Assembly (NCBI RefSeq): GCF_020535545.1
Contig: NZ_CP084752.1
Location: 558,001-622,000 of the forward strand
Direction of reading: 5' to 3'
DNA from: Roseateles sp. XES5
GTDB lineage: Bacteria; Pseudomonadota; Alphaproteobacteria; Rhizobiales; Rhizobiaceae
DNA: 64,000 nt
Part shown: piece by piece, positions 1 through 9,767 of the stretch
Position numbering within the stretch: position 1 is the stretch's first letter
How the letters are laid out: each line of letters begins with the position of its first letter
The notes under the pieces: model-generated
The model's database searches: none
What the model saw: only the letters and a program-made list of their open reading frames with translations
Told to the model about the DNA's origin: nothing
Made by a program: the position numbers and the translations under genes

Positions 1-1050
1 GCCGCGGCCGAGCTTGACGTTGTGCCCCTTCACGGCGATCTCGCCATGCCCCTTGTGCACGTGGATCTGCCGCTTGATGGAATGGATGTCGGCGATGGCG
101 GCATAGTCGAGATATTTGCGGAAGACGAAGGGCACCAGCCCCTTGAGGAAGACTTCGCCCGCCTTGAGGTCGCCGGCGATGGGCTTGGCCTTGATGAAGG
201 CCGCCCGCTCCCAGTTCTGCCCCCGGCCCTCGTAATAGAGCATCGCCGAATCGAAGGAGATGGCGAGCGGCGTCGCGCCGGGATCGGGCCGAAGGCGCAG
301 GTCCGTGCGGAAGACGTAACCGTCCGCCGTGCGCTCCTGCATGATGCGGATGAGGCGGCGCACGAGGCGCGAGAAGGTCTCGACCGTCTCGGTCGGATCG
401 ACCGCGACATTGGCCATCGGATCGAAGAACACGACGAGGTCGATATCGGAGGAATAGTTGAGTTCCGCCGCGCCGAGCTTGCCCATGCCGAGCACGATGA
501 GGCCGGACTTCTCGCTCGGATGGGCGGGATCGGGCAGTTTCAGCTTGCCGCTCTCATGGGCCGAAAGCAGCAGGTGGTCGATGGCCGCCGAGGTGGCCGC
601 CTCGGCGAGCGCCGTCAGCAGCGCCGTGGTCCGGCGCGCATCGAAGATGCGGGCAAGGTCGGCAAGCGCGGTGAAGAAGGCGACCTCCCGCTTGGCGACG
701 CGCAGCCGCGTCATCAGCATGGCTTCCGTCACCTCGCCCTCCTCCGCCTTCCAGGCGGCGCGGGCGCGGGCGATGGCCGCCTCGATGGCGGGCAGGACCG
801 GCTCGTCGAGCGCGCGGGCGAGCAGGCGCGGATCGATGCGCGCGGTGTCGCGCAGATAGGGCGAGAGCGTGAAGGCGGCGACGATGAAATCCTTGAGCGG
901 CCCCTCCCCGGCGAGAAGCCGGGCGATGGCGGCGTGTTCCTTGCCCCAGTCCTTGAGGTCGGACAGCACCGACTTGACTTCCGTCTGGCTCAGGGGCCGG
1001 ATCGGGGATGCCGAAAGATCGGAAAACCGCGTCGCTTCCGTCACGCTCAT
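1..1050 (-). CDS. glnE: Bifunctional glutamine synthetase adenylyltransferase/adenylyl-removing enzyme, N-terminal part (partial)
   Basis: The reading frame starts with ATG at 1050 on the minus strand and runs open off the left edge, giving about 350 of the roughly 980 residues usual for GlnE. It shows the family nucleotidyltransferase signature GMGKLGAAELNYSSDIDLVV near residues 190-210, whose aspartates would bind metal, followed by the ERAAFIKAKPIAGD stretch. GlnE adds and removes AMP on glutamine synthetase in response to PII and glutamine, in the cytoplasm. It lies 30 bases downstream of the histidine kinase gene on the same strand, an order typical of rhizobia. The second adenylyl-removing half lies outside the window. 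Confidence 0.93.
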   Translation of the reverse strand, partial: MSVTEATRFSDLSASPIRPLSQTEVKSVLSDLKDWGKEHAAIARLLAGEGPLKDFIVAAFTLSPYLRDTARIDPRLLARALDEPVLPAIEAAIARARAAWKAEEGEVTEAMLMTRLRVAKREVAFFTALADLARIFDARRTTALLTALAEAATSAAIDHLLLSAHESGKLKLPDPAHPSEKSGLIVLGMGKLGAAELNYSSDIDLVVFFDPMANVAVDPTETVETFSRLVRRLIRIMQERTADGYVFRTDLRLRPDPGATPLAISFDSAMLYYEGRGQNWERAAFIKAKPIAGDLKAGEVFLKGLVPFVFRKYLDYAAIADIHSIKRQIHVHKGHGEIAVKGHNVKLGRG

Positions 1051-1080
1051 GATGTCTCCTCGCCGTTTTGACGAGGTGTA

Positions 1081-2505
1081 TCAGTCCGCAGGGATGGGGA
1101 AAACCATCCGCACCGTCAGCCCCCGATTGTTTTCCCGTTCGGGATGGGTGGCGTCCAGCTCCAGCCGGCCCTGATGCATTTCCATCACGGCGCCGACCAG
1201 CGACAGGCCCAGCCCCGTGCCGGGCTTGGAGCGGCTGGCGTCGAGCCGCACGAAGCGCTTCACCACGTCCTCGCGCTTGTCGTCGGGCACGCCGGGGCCG
1301 CTGTCGGCGACCGACAGCACGACGTCGCCGTCGCGCCTTGCCAGCGTCACGCGGATATCCGCCTCGCCGCCGCTGCCCTCGGCATATTTGACCGCATTGT
1401 CGATGAGGTTGCCCAGCGCCTGGCCGACGAGTTCGCGGTTGCCCTTGATCTCGATGCCGTCGGCAATCTCGGTGACGAGCGTCAGGCCGACATCCTCGGC
1501 CACCGGCTCGTAGAGCTCGGCGCTGTCATGGGCGATGCCGCTGATGTCGATGGCGCGCATTTCGGCCGGGGCCTGCCCCGCCTCGACGCGCGAGATCATC
1601 AAAAGCGCGTTGAAGGTGCGGATCAGCTGGTCGGATTCGCCGATCATCTCCTCCAGCGCGCCGCGATGATCGGCCTTCTCGCCGCCGGCCAGCGCCGCCT
1701 CCGCCTTGTTGCGCAGGCGCGTCAGCGGGGTCTTCAGGTCATGCGCGATATTGTCGGAGACCTGCTTCAGCCCCTCGTTCAGCTTCTCGATGCGCCCCAG
1801 CATGGTGTTGAGCGATTCCGACAGGCGGTCGAATTCGTCGCCCGAGCCGCTAGTCGGCAGGCGCTGGGAGAGATCGCCGGCCATGATGCGCTGGCTGGCG
1901 TCCGACATGCGGTCCATGCGTCGGAGCGCATTGCGGCCGATCAGGTACCAGATGGCGAGCGCGCCGACGCCCATGACGCCGAGCGCCACCATCAGCGCCT
2001 GGCGCACCAGCCGGCGGAAATTCTCCGGTTCGCCGAGATCGCGGCCGACCAGCACGCGCAGCCCGTTGGACAGCACGTTGACCTGCGCATAGGCCATGGG
2101 CCGGCTGTTGCCGCGCGCCTCCTCCTGGTAGCGCTGGTAGCGGAAGGGCGTTTCCGTCCAGCCTTCCGTGTCGAGCACGCCGGGCTGGATGGAGGCGACA
2201 TTGCCGGCCAGCACCTCGCCGGTGGGGCTGGCGATGATGTAGAGATTGGCGCCCGGCTGGCGCGCCCGCCGTTCCAACGTGCGCAGCAGACCGTTCATGC
2301 CGCTGTTGTCGAAGATGCGCTCGATCTGCTCGCTCTCCTGCCCCACAGCCTCGCGCATCTGCTGTTGCAGCAGGCCTTCCGACATGGAGGAGACATAGAA
2401 GACGAGGAAGGCCGCGCAGGCGGCGAAGAGCAGGAGATAGACCGCGGACAGGCGCACCGCCGTGGTGCGGTAGAGGGCGGTCAGCCGGCCGAGCAAACGC
2501 TGCAT
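1081..2505 (-). CDS. Sensor histidine kinase, HAMP domain
   Basis: This 474-aa inner-membrane kinase has a transmembrane segment at about residues 17-40, a periplasmic region to about 168, a second membrane segment at 169-190, a HAMP linker to about 243, a dimerisation box DNIAHDLKTPLTRLR with the phosphorylatable His255, and N, G1 and G2 ATP-binding boxes (LGNLIDNAVKYAEG, VADSGPGVPD, GTGLGLSLVG). Its start codon overlaps the stop of the upstream response regulator by one base (TGATG), so the two are translationally coupled. The signal is unknown; its position beside degP suggests envelope stress, which is only an inference. Confidence 0.92.
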   Translation of the reverse strand: MQRLLGRLTALYRTTAVRLSAVYLLLFAACAAFLVFYVSSMSEGLLQQQMREAVGQESEQIERIFDNSGMNGLLRTLERRARQPGANLYIIASPTGEVLAGNVASIQPGVLDTEGWTETPFRYQRYQEEARGNSRPMAYAQVNVLSNGLRVLVGRDLGEPENFRRLVRQALMVALGVMGVGALAIWYLIGRNALRRMDRMSDASQRIMAGDLSQRLPTSGSGDEFDRLSESLNTMLGRIEKLNEGLKQVSDNIAHDLKTPLTRLRNKAEAALAGGEKADHRGALEEMIGESDQLIRTFNALLMISRVEAGQAPAEMRAIDISGIAHDSAELYEPVAEDVGLTLVTEIADGIEIKGNRELVGQALGNLIDNAVKYAEGSGGEADIRVTLARRDGDVVLSVADSGPGVPDDKREDVVKRFVRLDASRSKPGTGLGLSLVGAVMEMHQGRLELDATHPERENNRGLTVRMVFPIPAD

Positions 2506-3188
2506 CAGCCCGCCGCCTCGTCCTTCATCATGTATCCGGCGCCGCGCACGGTGCGCAGCAGCGGCTGGTCGAAATCCTTCTCGATCTTCGAGCGCAGCCG
2601 CGAGACATGGACGTCGATGACATTGGTCTGCGGATCGAAATGATAGTCCCAGACATTTTCCAGCAGCATGGTGCGCGTCACCACCTGCCCGGCATTCTTC
2701 ATGAGATATTCCAAGAGGCGGAATTCGCGCGGCTGGAGGAGGATTTCCCGGCCGGCGCGCTTGACCGTGTGGGAGAGCCGGTCGAGCTCGAGATCGCCGA
2801 CGCGGTAGACCATGTCCTGCTCGGGCGTGCCCTTGCGGCGGCCGAGCACCTCGATGCGCGCCAGAAGCTCGCTGAAGGCATAGGGCTTGGGCAGGTAATC
2901 GTCGCCGCCGGCGCGAAGACCCGTCACGCGGTCGTCGACCTGGCCGAGCGCGGAGAGGATCAGCACGGGCGTATGGATGTTGCGGCGGCGCAGTTCCGTG
3001 ATCAGCGACAGGCCGTCGCGGCGCGGCAGCATGCGGTCGATGACCAGCACGTCATAGCTGTTCTCGGTGGCGAGGAACAGGCCGCTTTCACCGTCGCTTG
3101 CATGGTCGAGCACGATGCCCGCCTCGCGAAAAGCCTTGGAGAGATAGGCTGCCGCCTCCAGATCGTCTTCAACAATCAATATCTTCAT
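2505..3188 (-). CDS. OmpR-family response regulator
   Basis: This 227-aa protein has a receiver domain with the acidic pair ED at residues 7-8, phospho-acceptor Asp51 (LVIDRMLP) and the conserved lysine in LPKPYAFSEL, then a winged-helix DNA-binding domain ending in TVRGAGYMM. It is the partner of the kinase encoded immediately downstream with a one-base overlap. The gene follows degP on the same strand after about 210 bases. A homologous pair sits at this position in other rhizobia. The target genes cannot be read from the sequence. Confidence 0.93.
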   Translation of the reverse strand: MKILIVEDDLEAAAYLSKAFREAGIVLDHASDGESGLFLATENSYDVLVIDRMLPRRDGLSLITELRRRNIHTPVLILSALGQVDDRVTGLRAGGDDYLPKPYAFSELLARIEVLGRRKGTPEQDMVYRVGDLELDRLSHTVKRAGREILLQPREFRLLEYLMKNAGQVVTRTMLLENVWDYHFDPQTNVIDVHVSRLRSKIEKDFDQPLLRTVRGAGYMMKDEAAG

Positions 3189-3224
3189 CGCACCGACCTT
3201 ACAGCATGTTCGACGGACCTTGGC

Positions 3225-3312
3225 TAGAGCGGCGGCGGCGGACCCCGGTTCGCCTGACGATCTCTAGCCTCTTGTTTTTGGCGCATTATCCGGCGCGAAG
3301 CGATGCCGCGCC
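3225..3312. repeat. Degenerate copy of the intergenic mosaic repeat
   Basis: Between degP and the response regulator lies a stretch containing cttgtttttggcgcattatc followed by a gcgaagcgatgccgcgc palindrome-like core. This matches the order of motifs in the clearer copies near 13003-13052 and 20744-20889 (T-rich tract, cgcattatccga, GC palindrome). It is diverged and lacks the final tggaaatgct block, so this assignment is tentative. Confidence 0.4.
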
Positions 3313-3398
3313 TTCTGAAAGGCTTTCGGGCGCCCAATACGGCAGCGCCGCGAAACCTTTCGATCTCGCGGCGCCCTGGGCAGGGATTACGGAGCCGG

Positions 3399-4961
3399 TC
3401 AGCCCTGATCGATGGGCAGCGCCAGGAAGCGGCTTCCGTCCTTGGTCTCGATCTGGAACAGCGCCTTGGAGCGGCCGTCCTTGCGGGCGCCCTCGATCAC
3501 CTTGATCACCTCGTCGGCGGACTTCACGACCTGGTTGTTGACAGAGGTGATGCGGTCGCCTTCCTTGAGGCCGCGATCGCTGGCGTCGGAGTCCGGATCG
3601 ACGGTGGTGACCGTCAGGCCGTCGTCGCCGGGCGTGACCGAGATGCCGAGATCGGCCAGCGCCTGTTCGCTGCTTTCCTGTTCCGGCGCGGCCTGGTCGG
3701 TGCTGGTCGCGGCCTGGATCTGTTCGCCGGCCAGCGTGCCGATCTCGACCGGGATGGTCTGAGCCTTGCCGTCACGCCAGACCGACAGGTCGACCTTCTT
3801 GCCGGGTGCGATATCGGCGACGCGGCGGGCAAGGTCACGGGGATCCTTGATCGGGTCGCCGTCGAGCGCCGTGATCACGTCACCCTTCTTGATGCCGGCC
3901 TTGGCGCCGGGCGAGTCGGCCTGCGGTTCGACAACGAGCGCGCCAGCGGCATCGGCAAGGCCGAGCGAGTCGGCGATGTCGCGGCTCACCGGCTGGATCT
4001 GCACGCCGAGCCAGCCACGGTCGACCTTGCCGTCCTTCATCAGGTCGGCGACGACGCCCTTGGCAACGGAGGCCGGAATGGCGAAGGCGATGCCGACATT
4101 GCCGCCCGACGGCGAGAAGATCGCGGTGTTGATGCCGACGACCTGGCCGTTGAGGTTGAAGGTCGGGCCACCGGAATTGCCGCGGTTCACGGCGGCGTCC
4201 ACCTGCAGGTAGTCGTCATAGGGGCCGGAGCCGATATCGCGGCCGCGGGCCGAGATGATGCCGGCCGTCACCGTGCCGCCGAGGCCGAACGGGTTGCCGA
4301 CGGCCACGACCCAGTCGCCGACGCGGATCTGGCTGTCATCGGCGAAGCTGACATAGGTGAACTTGCGCTTGTCCTTCTCGTCGACCTTCAGCACGGCAAG
4401 GTCCGTGCGGCTGTCCTTGCCGACGAGCTTGGCGTCGAGCTCGGTGCCGTCGTTCATGACGACCGTGAAGGCCGAACCGTCGTTGACGACGTGGTTGTTG
4501 GTGACGATGTAGCCGTCTTCCGAGATGAAGAAGCCGGAGCCCTGCGCGGTCGGGCGCAGATGCGGCTTGCGGCCCGGGCCGCGATCGCCGAAGCGGCGAT
4601 CCGGACCACGGTCGCCGTGGAACTGGTCGGGGCCGCCGAATTCACGGAAGAAGCGCTTCAGCGGGTGGTCGTCGGGCAGTTCGTCGAAGCCGCGGCCGCC
4701 GAAGTTGAACGAGAAGTTGCTCTCGTCGTTGGCCGGCTTGATGTCGGACTGGACGCGAACGGAGACGACGGCGGGGGAGACCGCCTGCACGACGTCGGCG
4801 AAGCTGGCGACCTGGGGCGCCTGGACGGAAACGGCCTCGGCGAAACTTTCGGTGACGCGCGCGGGAATGCCGGTCGCCAGCATGACGGCCGCAAGTCCGG
4901 CGACGGTGGACGCCCTGAATACGGTCTTGAGGCCCGGACGGAATGCGGAAATCTTGGACAT
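3399..4961 (-). CDS. degP: Do-family periplasmic serine protease/chaperone DegP
   Basis: The protein has 520 aa from the ATG at 4961, preferred over the upstream in-frame ATG at 5054 because AAAAGG lies just upstream and the N-terminus then forms a signal peptide (FRASTVAGLAAVMLATGIPA). The trypsin-like domain carries the triad His157 (TNNHVVNDG), Asp187 (SRTDLAVLKV) and Ser263 (GNSGGP), followed by two PDZ domains at about 300-390 and 430-510. It degrades or refolds damaged periplasmic proteins. It sits downstream of the cytochrome c maturation genes, as in Sinorhizobium where it is called degP1. Confidence 0.95.
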   Translation of the reverse strand: MSKISAFRPGLKTVFRASTVAGLAAVMLATGIPARVTESFAEAVSVQAPQVASFADVVQAVSPAVVSVRVQSDIKPANDESNFSFNFGGRGFDELPDDHPLKRFFREFGGPDQFHGDRGPDRRFGDRGPGRKPHLRPTAQGSGFFISEDGYIVTNNHVVNDGSAFTVVMNDGTELDAKLVGKDSRTDLAVLKVDEKDKRKFTYVSFADDSQIRVGDWVVAVGNPFGLGGTVTAGIISARGRDIGSGPYDDYLQVDAAVNRGNSGGPTFNLNGQVVGINTAIFSPSGGNVGIAFAIPASVAKGVVADLMKDGKVDRGWLGVQIQPVSRDIADSLGLADAAGALVVEPQADSPGAKAGIKKGDVITALDGDPIKDPRDLARRVADIAPGKKVDLSVWRDGKAQTIPVEIGTLAGEQIQAATSTDQAAPEQESSEQALADLGISVTPGDDGLTVTTVDPDSDASDRGLKEGDRITSVNNQVVKSADEVIKVIEGARKDGRSKALFQIETKDGSRFLALPIDQG

Positions 4962-5083
4962 TCTTAGCACCTTTTCTCTCATCTCATGGCTGCTTTCGGC
5001 AACCGATGGGAAAGAGATAGGCCGCTTCACATTACGGCACACTATCCGCCGCATGAATTTTTGGTAATGTTGGGAAATCCCCG

Positions 5084-5542
5084 TCAGTCCCGCTTCAGCG
5101 CGCGGTCCAGCTCGGCCCGTTCGGCCTCGGTGAGCGGCGTTCCCGTCGGCTTTCCGCCGCGCTTGCGCACGAAGAGGATCATCGCCGTCGCGCCGGCAAG
5201 GAACAGCACGACGGGCGCGCCCCAGAGCAGCAGCGTCTCGCCGCGCAGGCGCGGATTAAGCAGCACGAACTCGCCGTAGCGCGAGACGACATAGGCGATC
5301 ACCGCCTCGTCGCTGTCGCCGCTCTTCAGCCGGTCGCGCACGAGGAGCCTGAGGTCACGGGCGAGTTCCGCATTGGAGTCGTCGATCGACTGATTCTGGC
5401 AGACCATGCAGCGCAGCTCGGCCGAAAGCGCCCTGGCGCGGGCCTCCAGCGCCGGGTCGTCGAGCACCTCGTCCGGGTTGACGGCGAAGGCCGGAAAGGC
5501 GGCCAGCAGCAGGCCGGCGGCGAGCAGCAGGCGGCGCATCAT
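5084..5542 (-). CDS. ccmH: Cytochrome c maturation protein CcmH (CycL)
   Basis: This 152-aa protein has a signal peptide ([16 protein letters not shown]), the redox motif [11 protein letters not shown] that handles apocytochrome thiols in the periplasm, and one membrane anchor ([20 protein letters not shown]) near the C-terminus. With CcmF it forms part of the haem lyase. Its ATG at 5542 overlaps the ccmF stop by 4 bases; an alternative ATG lies one codon further in. It is the last gene of the ccmIEFH operon. Rhizobia call it cycL. Confidence 0.95.
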   Translation of the reverse strand: MMRRLLLAAGLLLAAFPAFAVNPDEVLDDPALEARARALSAELRCMVCQNQSIDDSNAELARDLRLLVRDRLKSGDSDEAVIAYVVSRYGEFVLLNPRLRGETLLLWGAPVVLFLAGATAMILFVRKRGGKPTGTPLTEAERAELDRALKRD

Positions 5543-7524
5543 TCCGCCGCCTCCAGCGCGGGCTTGATCTTGCGCGCCTTCTGCGGCGCCCCGACGCGCA
5601 GGCGCCGGTCGAACAGCGAGACCGCGCCGCCCGCCATCATGATCAGCGCGCCGATCCAGATGCACAGGATCATCGGCTTCCACCAGACGCGCACGACGAT
5701 GCCGCCGTCGGCCATGGCGTCGCCCAGCGACACATAGAGCTGGCTGAGACCGAAGGTGCGGATGCCCGCTTCCGTCGTCGGCATGCGGCGCGCCGTGTAG
5801 AGACGCTTGGAGGACCAAACCTCCGTCACCGTCACGCCGCCGCGCGCCACGGTGAAGTGGCCGGATTCTTCCGAATAGTTCGGCCCCTGCCCGCGGCGCA
5901 TGCCATCGAAGGTCAGCACGTAGCCGCCCGCCTCGACCTGCATGCCGGGCTTCATTTCCACGACATGCTCGGTCTCGAAGGCGGTGACCGCGATGACGCC
6001 GATGACCGTGACGCCGATGCCGATATGGGCGAGCGCCGTGCCGAAGGCCGAGCCCGGCAGGCCGATGAGCCGGCGCACGGCGACATTGCCCTTGACCTTG
6101 CCGATGCCGGCCCGCAGCGCGAGATCCGTCACCGCGCCGGCGATCATGTAGAAGCCGATGGCGATGCCGAAATAGGCGAGCACCGGCCCGCCGCCATGCA
6201 TGTACATCACCGCCGCCGCGACGACGAGGCCGGCGGCCACGGCCGCAAACAGCCGCTGACCGGCCGCGAAGACGTCGCCGCGCTTCCAGGCGAGCAGCGG
6301 CCCGAAGGGCACGGCCAGCAGCAGCGGCAGCATCAAGAGGCCGAAGGTGAGGTTGAAGAAGGGCGGTCCGACGGAGATCTTCTCGCCCGTCAGCGCTTCC
6401 AGCACCAGCGGGTAGAGCGTGCCGGTCAGCACGGTCGCCGCCGCCGTCGTCAGGATCAGGTTGTTGAGGACGAGCGCGCCTTCGCGCGAGATCGGCGCGA
6501 AGAGCCCGCCGGCCTTCAGCGTCGCGGCGCGGAAGGCGAAGAGCGACAGCGCCCCGCCGATGAAGAAGACGAGGATGGCGAGGATGAAGACGCCGCGCGT
6601 CGGGTCGGTCGCGAAGGCATGCACCGAGGTCAGCACGCCCGAGCGCACCAGGAAGGTGCCGAGCAGCGACATGGAGAAGGTGAGAATCGCCAGCAGCACG
6701 GTCCAGATCTTCAGCGCCTCGCGCTTTTCCATGACGAGCGCCGAATGCAGGAGCGCCGTGCCGGCGAGCCAGGGAATGAAGGAGGCGTTTTCCACCGGAT
6801 CCCAGAACCACCAGCCGCCCCAGCCCAGTTCGTAATAGGCCCAGTAGGAGCCCATGGCGATGCCGGCGGTGAGGAAGCTCCAGGCGGCGAGCGTCCAGGG
6901 CCGCACCCAGCGCGCCCAGGCCGCGTCGATCCGACCCTCGATCAGCGCCGCGATGGCGAAGGAGAAACAGACGGAGAAGCCGACATAGCCGAGATAGAGC
7001 AGCGGCGGATGGATGGCGAGGCCGACGTCCTGCAGCACCGGATTGAGGTCCCGCCCTTCGGCGGGGGCCGGGGCAAGGCGCAGGAAGGGATTGGAGGTCA
7101 AGAGGATGAACAGCGCGAAGGCGGTGGAGATGAGGCCCTGCACGGCCAGCACATTGGCGCGCAGCCGCTCCGGCAGGTTGGTGCCGAAGGTCGCGACCAG
7201 CGCGCTGAAGAAGACGAGGATGAGGAGCCAGAGCATCATCGAGCCCTCGTGGTTCCCCCACACGCCCGAAATCTTGTAGATCATCGGCTTCAGCGAATGG
7301 GAATTCTCCCAGACATTGGCGACCGAGAAGTCGGAGACGACATAGGCGAATGTCAGCACCGAGAAGGAGAACAGCACCAGCAGGAAACCGGCAAGGGCCG
7401 CGGCGGGGGCCACGGCCATCAGCGAGCGGTCGTTCCTGACGGTGCCGACCAGCGGCAGCAGCGACTGGATGATGACCGTCGCCAGCGCCAGAACCAGGGC
7501 ATAGTGTCCAAGCTCAATGATCAT
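5539..7524 (-). CDS. ccmF: Haem lyase CcmF (CycK)
   Basis: This 661-aa polytopic inner-membrane protein carries the tryptophan-rich WWD signature [20 protein letters not shown] at about residues 230-250, which binds haem, and the [20 protein letters not shown] region with conserved histidine. It ligates haem to apocytochrome c together with CcmH and receives haem from CcmE. Four-base overlaps with ccmE upstream and ccmH downstream indicate one translationally coupled operon. Confidence 0.96.
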   Translation of the reverse strand: MIIELGHYALVLALATVIIQSLLPLVGTVRNDRSLMAVAPAAALAGFLLVLFSFSVLTFAYVVSDFSVANVWENSHSLKPMIYKISGVWGNHEGSMMLWLLILVFFSALVATFGTNLPERLRANVLAVQGLISTAFALFILLTSNPFLRLAPAPAEGRDLNPVLQDVGLAIHPPLLYLGYVGFSVCFSFAIAALIEGRIDAAWARWVRPWTLAAWSFLTAGIAMGSYWAYYELGWGGWWFWDPVENASFIPWLAGTALLHSALVMEKREALKIWTVLLAILTFSMSLLGTFLVRSGVLTSVHAFATDPTRGVFILAILVFFIGGALSLFAFRAATLKAGGLFAPISREGALVLNNLILTTAAATVLTGTLYPLVLEALTGEKISVGPPFFNLTFGLLMLPLLLAVPFGPLLAWKRGDVFAAGQRLFAAVAAGLVVAAAVMYMHGGGPVLAYFGIAIGFYMIAGAVTDLALRAGIGKVKGNVAVRRLIGLPGSAFGTALAHIGIGVTVIGVIAVTAFETEHVVEMKPGMQVEAGGYVLTFDGMRRGQGPNYSEESGHFTVARGGVTVTEVWSSKRLYTARRMPTTEAGIRTFGLSQLYVSLGDAMADGGIVVRVWWKPMILCIWIGALIMMAGGAVSLFDRRLRVGAPQKARKIKPALEAAE

Positions 7525-7970
7525 TTGATCGTTTCCTTGCCGGAGAGTTCGACGCCCTGCGCCTTCAGGCGGTCGGCCACGTCCTTGGGCATGTAGGTCT
7601 CGTCATGCTTGGCGAGCACCGTGTCGGCGACGAAGAGCCCATCGGTGCCGAAGGCGCCCTCGGCCACCACGCCCTGCCCCTCGCGGAAGAGGTCCGGCAG
7701 GATGCCCGTATAGGTCACCGGCACGGTGGACAGCGTGTCCGTCACGGTGAAGGTCACGGTCGAGCCGTCGCCGCGCTTGACCGTGCCGTTCTCGACGAGG
7801 CCGCCGAGGCGGATGCGCGTGCCCGGCGGCACATTGGCCTTGGCGAGATCGCCCGGCACGTAGAAATAGGCGATGGACTGGCTGAAGGCGAACATGACGA
7901 GCAGCACCGCCGCCACGAGGAAGGCGACGCCGCCACCGATCACTGCCAGACGTTTCTGTTTGCGTGTCAT
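7521..7970 (-). CDS. ccmE: Haem chaperone CcmE (CycJ)
   Basis: This 149-aa protein has an N-terminal membrane anchor (residues 8-30), an OB-fold periplasmic domain, and the haem-binding motif KHDETYMP, in which His122 binds haem covalently and Tyr126 helps. It passes haem to the CcmF/CcmH lyase. It overlaps ccmI and ccmF by 4 bases on either side. Length and motif match the family. Confidence 0.96.
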   Translation of the reverse strand: MTRKQKRLAVIGGGVAFLVAAVLLVMFAFSQSIAYFYVPGDLAKANVPPGTRIRLGGLVENGTVKRGDGSTVTFTVTDTLSTVPVTYTGILPDLFREGQGVVAEGAFGTDGLFVADTVLAKHDETYMPKDVADRLKAQGVELSGKETIK

Positions 7971-9106
7971 TGTCCGCTGCCCTCAGCCGAAATCGATAGG
8001 TCCCGGGCCAATGCCAGAAGCTGCTTGCCGTTCTCGCTGTCCGCCGGGAAGGTCTTGAGCGCAGTCTGTAGCGCCGCCTGCGCCTTCGGCCTTTGATCCA
8101 GCACAACATAGGAACGGATGATGCGCATCCATCCTTCGAAATTGTCGGGATTTTCCTCGAGCTTCGCCGCAAGCCCCTCGACCATGCCGGCGATCATCTG
8201 CTGACGGTCGCCCGCCGACAGGTCTTCCGCCGCCGCGACGTCGCCGGCGGTGGGATTGCCGAGCTGACCCGCCGTCTCGCCGCCCGCGCCGTCAGCAAGC
8301 CCGGCAATGTGCTGGTTGACCAGCGGCAGCCACGGCGCGCCGGCCGGCGCTTCCTTCGCCAAGGCCTCGAAGGCGGCGCGCGCCTCGGGCTTCTTGCCTT
8401 CCTGCTCCAGCGCCAGCGCGAGATAGAACTTGGCGCGCGCATTGTCGGCCTTCAGCGCCAGCGACTGTTCCAGCTGCTTGCGCGCCTCCGTCGTGACGAT
8501 GCCGTTGGCGAGCGCGATCAGGGTTTCCGCATGGCCGTCGAGCCGTTCGGTGTTCGGCCCCAGAATGCGGATCGCCTGCGCGAAGGCGTTCGCCGCATCC
8601 TCCATCCGGCCGCTGCGATAATAGATCGGCGCGAGAAGATCCCAGCCCGCCCCGTCGTCCGGGTTGCGCGCCAGATGCGTTTCGGCCCGTGCGATCAGTA
8701 TGCTGATGTCGTTGCCGGGATTGGCGAGGCGCTCGGCGAGCGGCTGGGCCGGAAGATCCGGCCGGCCGGTCGCAATGTAGAGACAGAGGCCGATGGCGGG
8801 GAGCACGACGATGACGAAGGCCTGCGCCAGCCGGTTGCGGCGCTCGGCCGGGCTTGCCCTGCCCTTCGCTTCCGCCTTGCTGGCGGCGATCAGGCGGCGC
8901 GCGACCTCCGCGCGGGCAAGCTCCGCCTCATGGGCGCCGATGAGCCCGGTCGCCTCGTCGCGCTTCAGCTCCTCGAGCTGGTCGCGATAGACCTCCACGT
9001 CATGGCTGGCGTCGTCCGCGGCCGCCGCAGGGCGCCGCAGCAGGGGAAGAAGCAGGACGGCGGCGACGGCTGCCGTCAGAATGGCGACAAGAATCCAGAA
9101 AAGCAT
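7967..9106 (-). CDS. ccmI: Cytochrome c biogenesis protein CcmI (CycH)
   Basis: This 379-aa protein has two membrane segments (residues 2-24 and about 96-114) joined by a cytoplasmic leucine-rich stretch, then a periplasmic TPR region (about 140-370) that holds apocytochrome c for the haem lyase. It is the first gene of the ccmIEFH operon. Windows of [20 protein letters not shown] type match tetratricopeptide helices. In rhizobia this gene is cycH, needed for respiratory cytochromes and symbiosis. Confidence 0.94.
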   Translation of the reverse strand: MLFWILVAILTAAVAAVLLLPLLRRPAAAADDASHDVEVYRDQLEELKRDEATGLIGAHEAELARAEVARRLIAASKAEAKGRASPAERRNRLAQAFVIVVLPAIGLCLYIATGRPDLPAQPLAERLANPGNDISILIARAETHLARNPDDGAGWDLLAPIYYRSGRMEDAANAFAQAIRILGPNTERLDGHAETLIALANGIVTTEARKQLEQSLALKADNARAKFYLALALEQEGKKPEARAAFEALAKEAPAGAPWLPLVNQHIAGLADGAGGETAGQLGNPTAGDVAAAEDLSAGDRQQMIAGMVEGLAAKLEENPDNFEGWMRIIRSYVVLDQRPKAQAALQTALKTFPADSENGKQLLALARDLSISAEGSGQ

Positions 9107-9227
9107 GATCGTTCAAATACTGGAACGCTGAGCGCTTTCCAATTCCCCTGGGAACAATGACGCGAATTTGAGGCGTTTCGCCGCAACCGCCAGAAAATCA
9201 GGCCGGACGATAGATCACGCCGAAAGA

Positions 9228-9656
9228 TCAGGAGAGCGGCGCCCAGGCGCCGTCCGCATTGCGGCAGGCAGCGCCGCGCGTCACGGTATCGCGCCCCTCG
9301 AGCGTCAGCGTGTGGCTGTACTGCCGGCAGTTCTGCGAGCCGACCTGATAGGGGGCCGCCGCGACGACGGAGCCGGTGACGCCCTTGCCTTCCCAGACGA
9401 CCGGCTGGCCGCCGGGCGCGGCTTCCAGCGCGCGGTATTCCGCTTCCAGCGCCCGCTGCATGTCCGCCTTGGAAAGCTGCGTGGCCGTGTTGCGGCTGAT
9501 CAGCCCGCCCTGCAGGGCGGTGATGTAGAGGGCAGCGCCCTTCGGGCCGGCAACGGCGGCGCCGGCCGCACCCTTGCCGGATGTGGTCGTGCATCCCGAA
9601 ACTGTCGCTACTGCCAGAAGGAGGGGGAAAAAGGCGCCGCGCAAACCCGTCTTCAT
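9228..9656 (-). CDS. Surface antigen-like lipoprotein
   Basis: The 142-aa protein starts at ATG 9656 with a lipoprotein signal peptide ending in the lipobox VSGC (Cys22), then an alanine/glycine-rich stretch and a domain ending YSHTLTLEGRDTVTRGAACR. This C-terminal pattern (tyrosine/threonine strand followed by a paired cysteine) is seen in 17-kDa/RT0821-like surface antigens of alphaproteobacteria. It lies between feuQ and ccmI on the same strand. An in-frame start at 9695 exists but would displace the signal peptide. Function unknown. Confidence 0.75.
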   Translation of the reverse strand: MKTGLRGAFFPLLLAVATVSGCTTTSGKGAAGAAVAGPKGAALYITALQGGLISRNTATQLSKADMQRALEAEYRALEAAPGGQPVVWEGKGVTGSVVAAAPYQVGSQNCRQYSHTLTLEGRDTVTRGAACRNADGAWAPLS

Positions 9657-9767
9657 CCGCTGGGACCGTCTCTCTTCACGCAAGGGCGGCGGCAAGCCGC
9701 GCCGAAATTCGTCAATCCTGCGATCCTCATTATCGCGGGCTTCTCCCTTGTTGCATTGTCCGCCCTC

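Noticed and set aside
5084..7261. One long minus-strand frame apparently fusing a large protein to CcmH
   Set aside because: The upstream part is an out-of-frame reading of ccmF; only the last 152 codons are the real ccmH, which has its own start overlapping ccmF.
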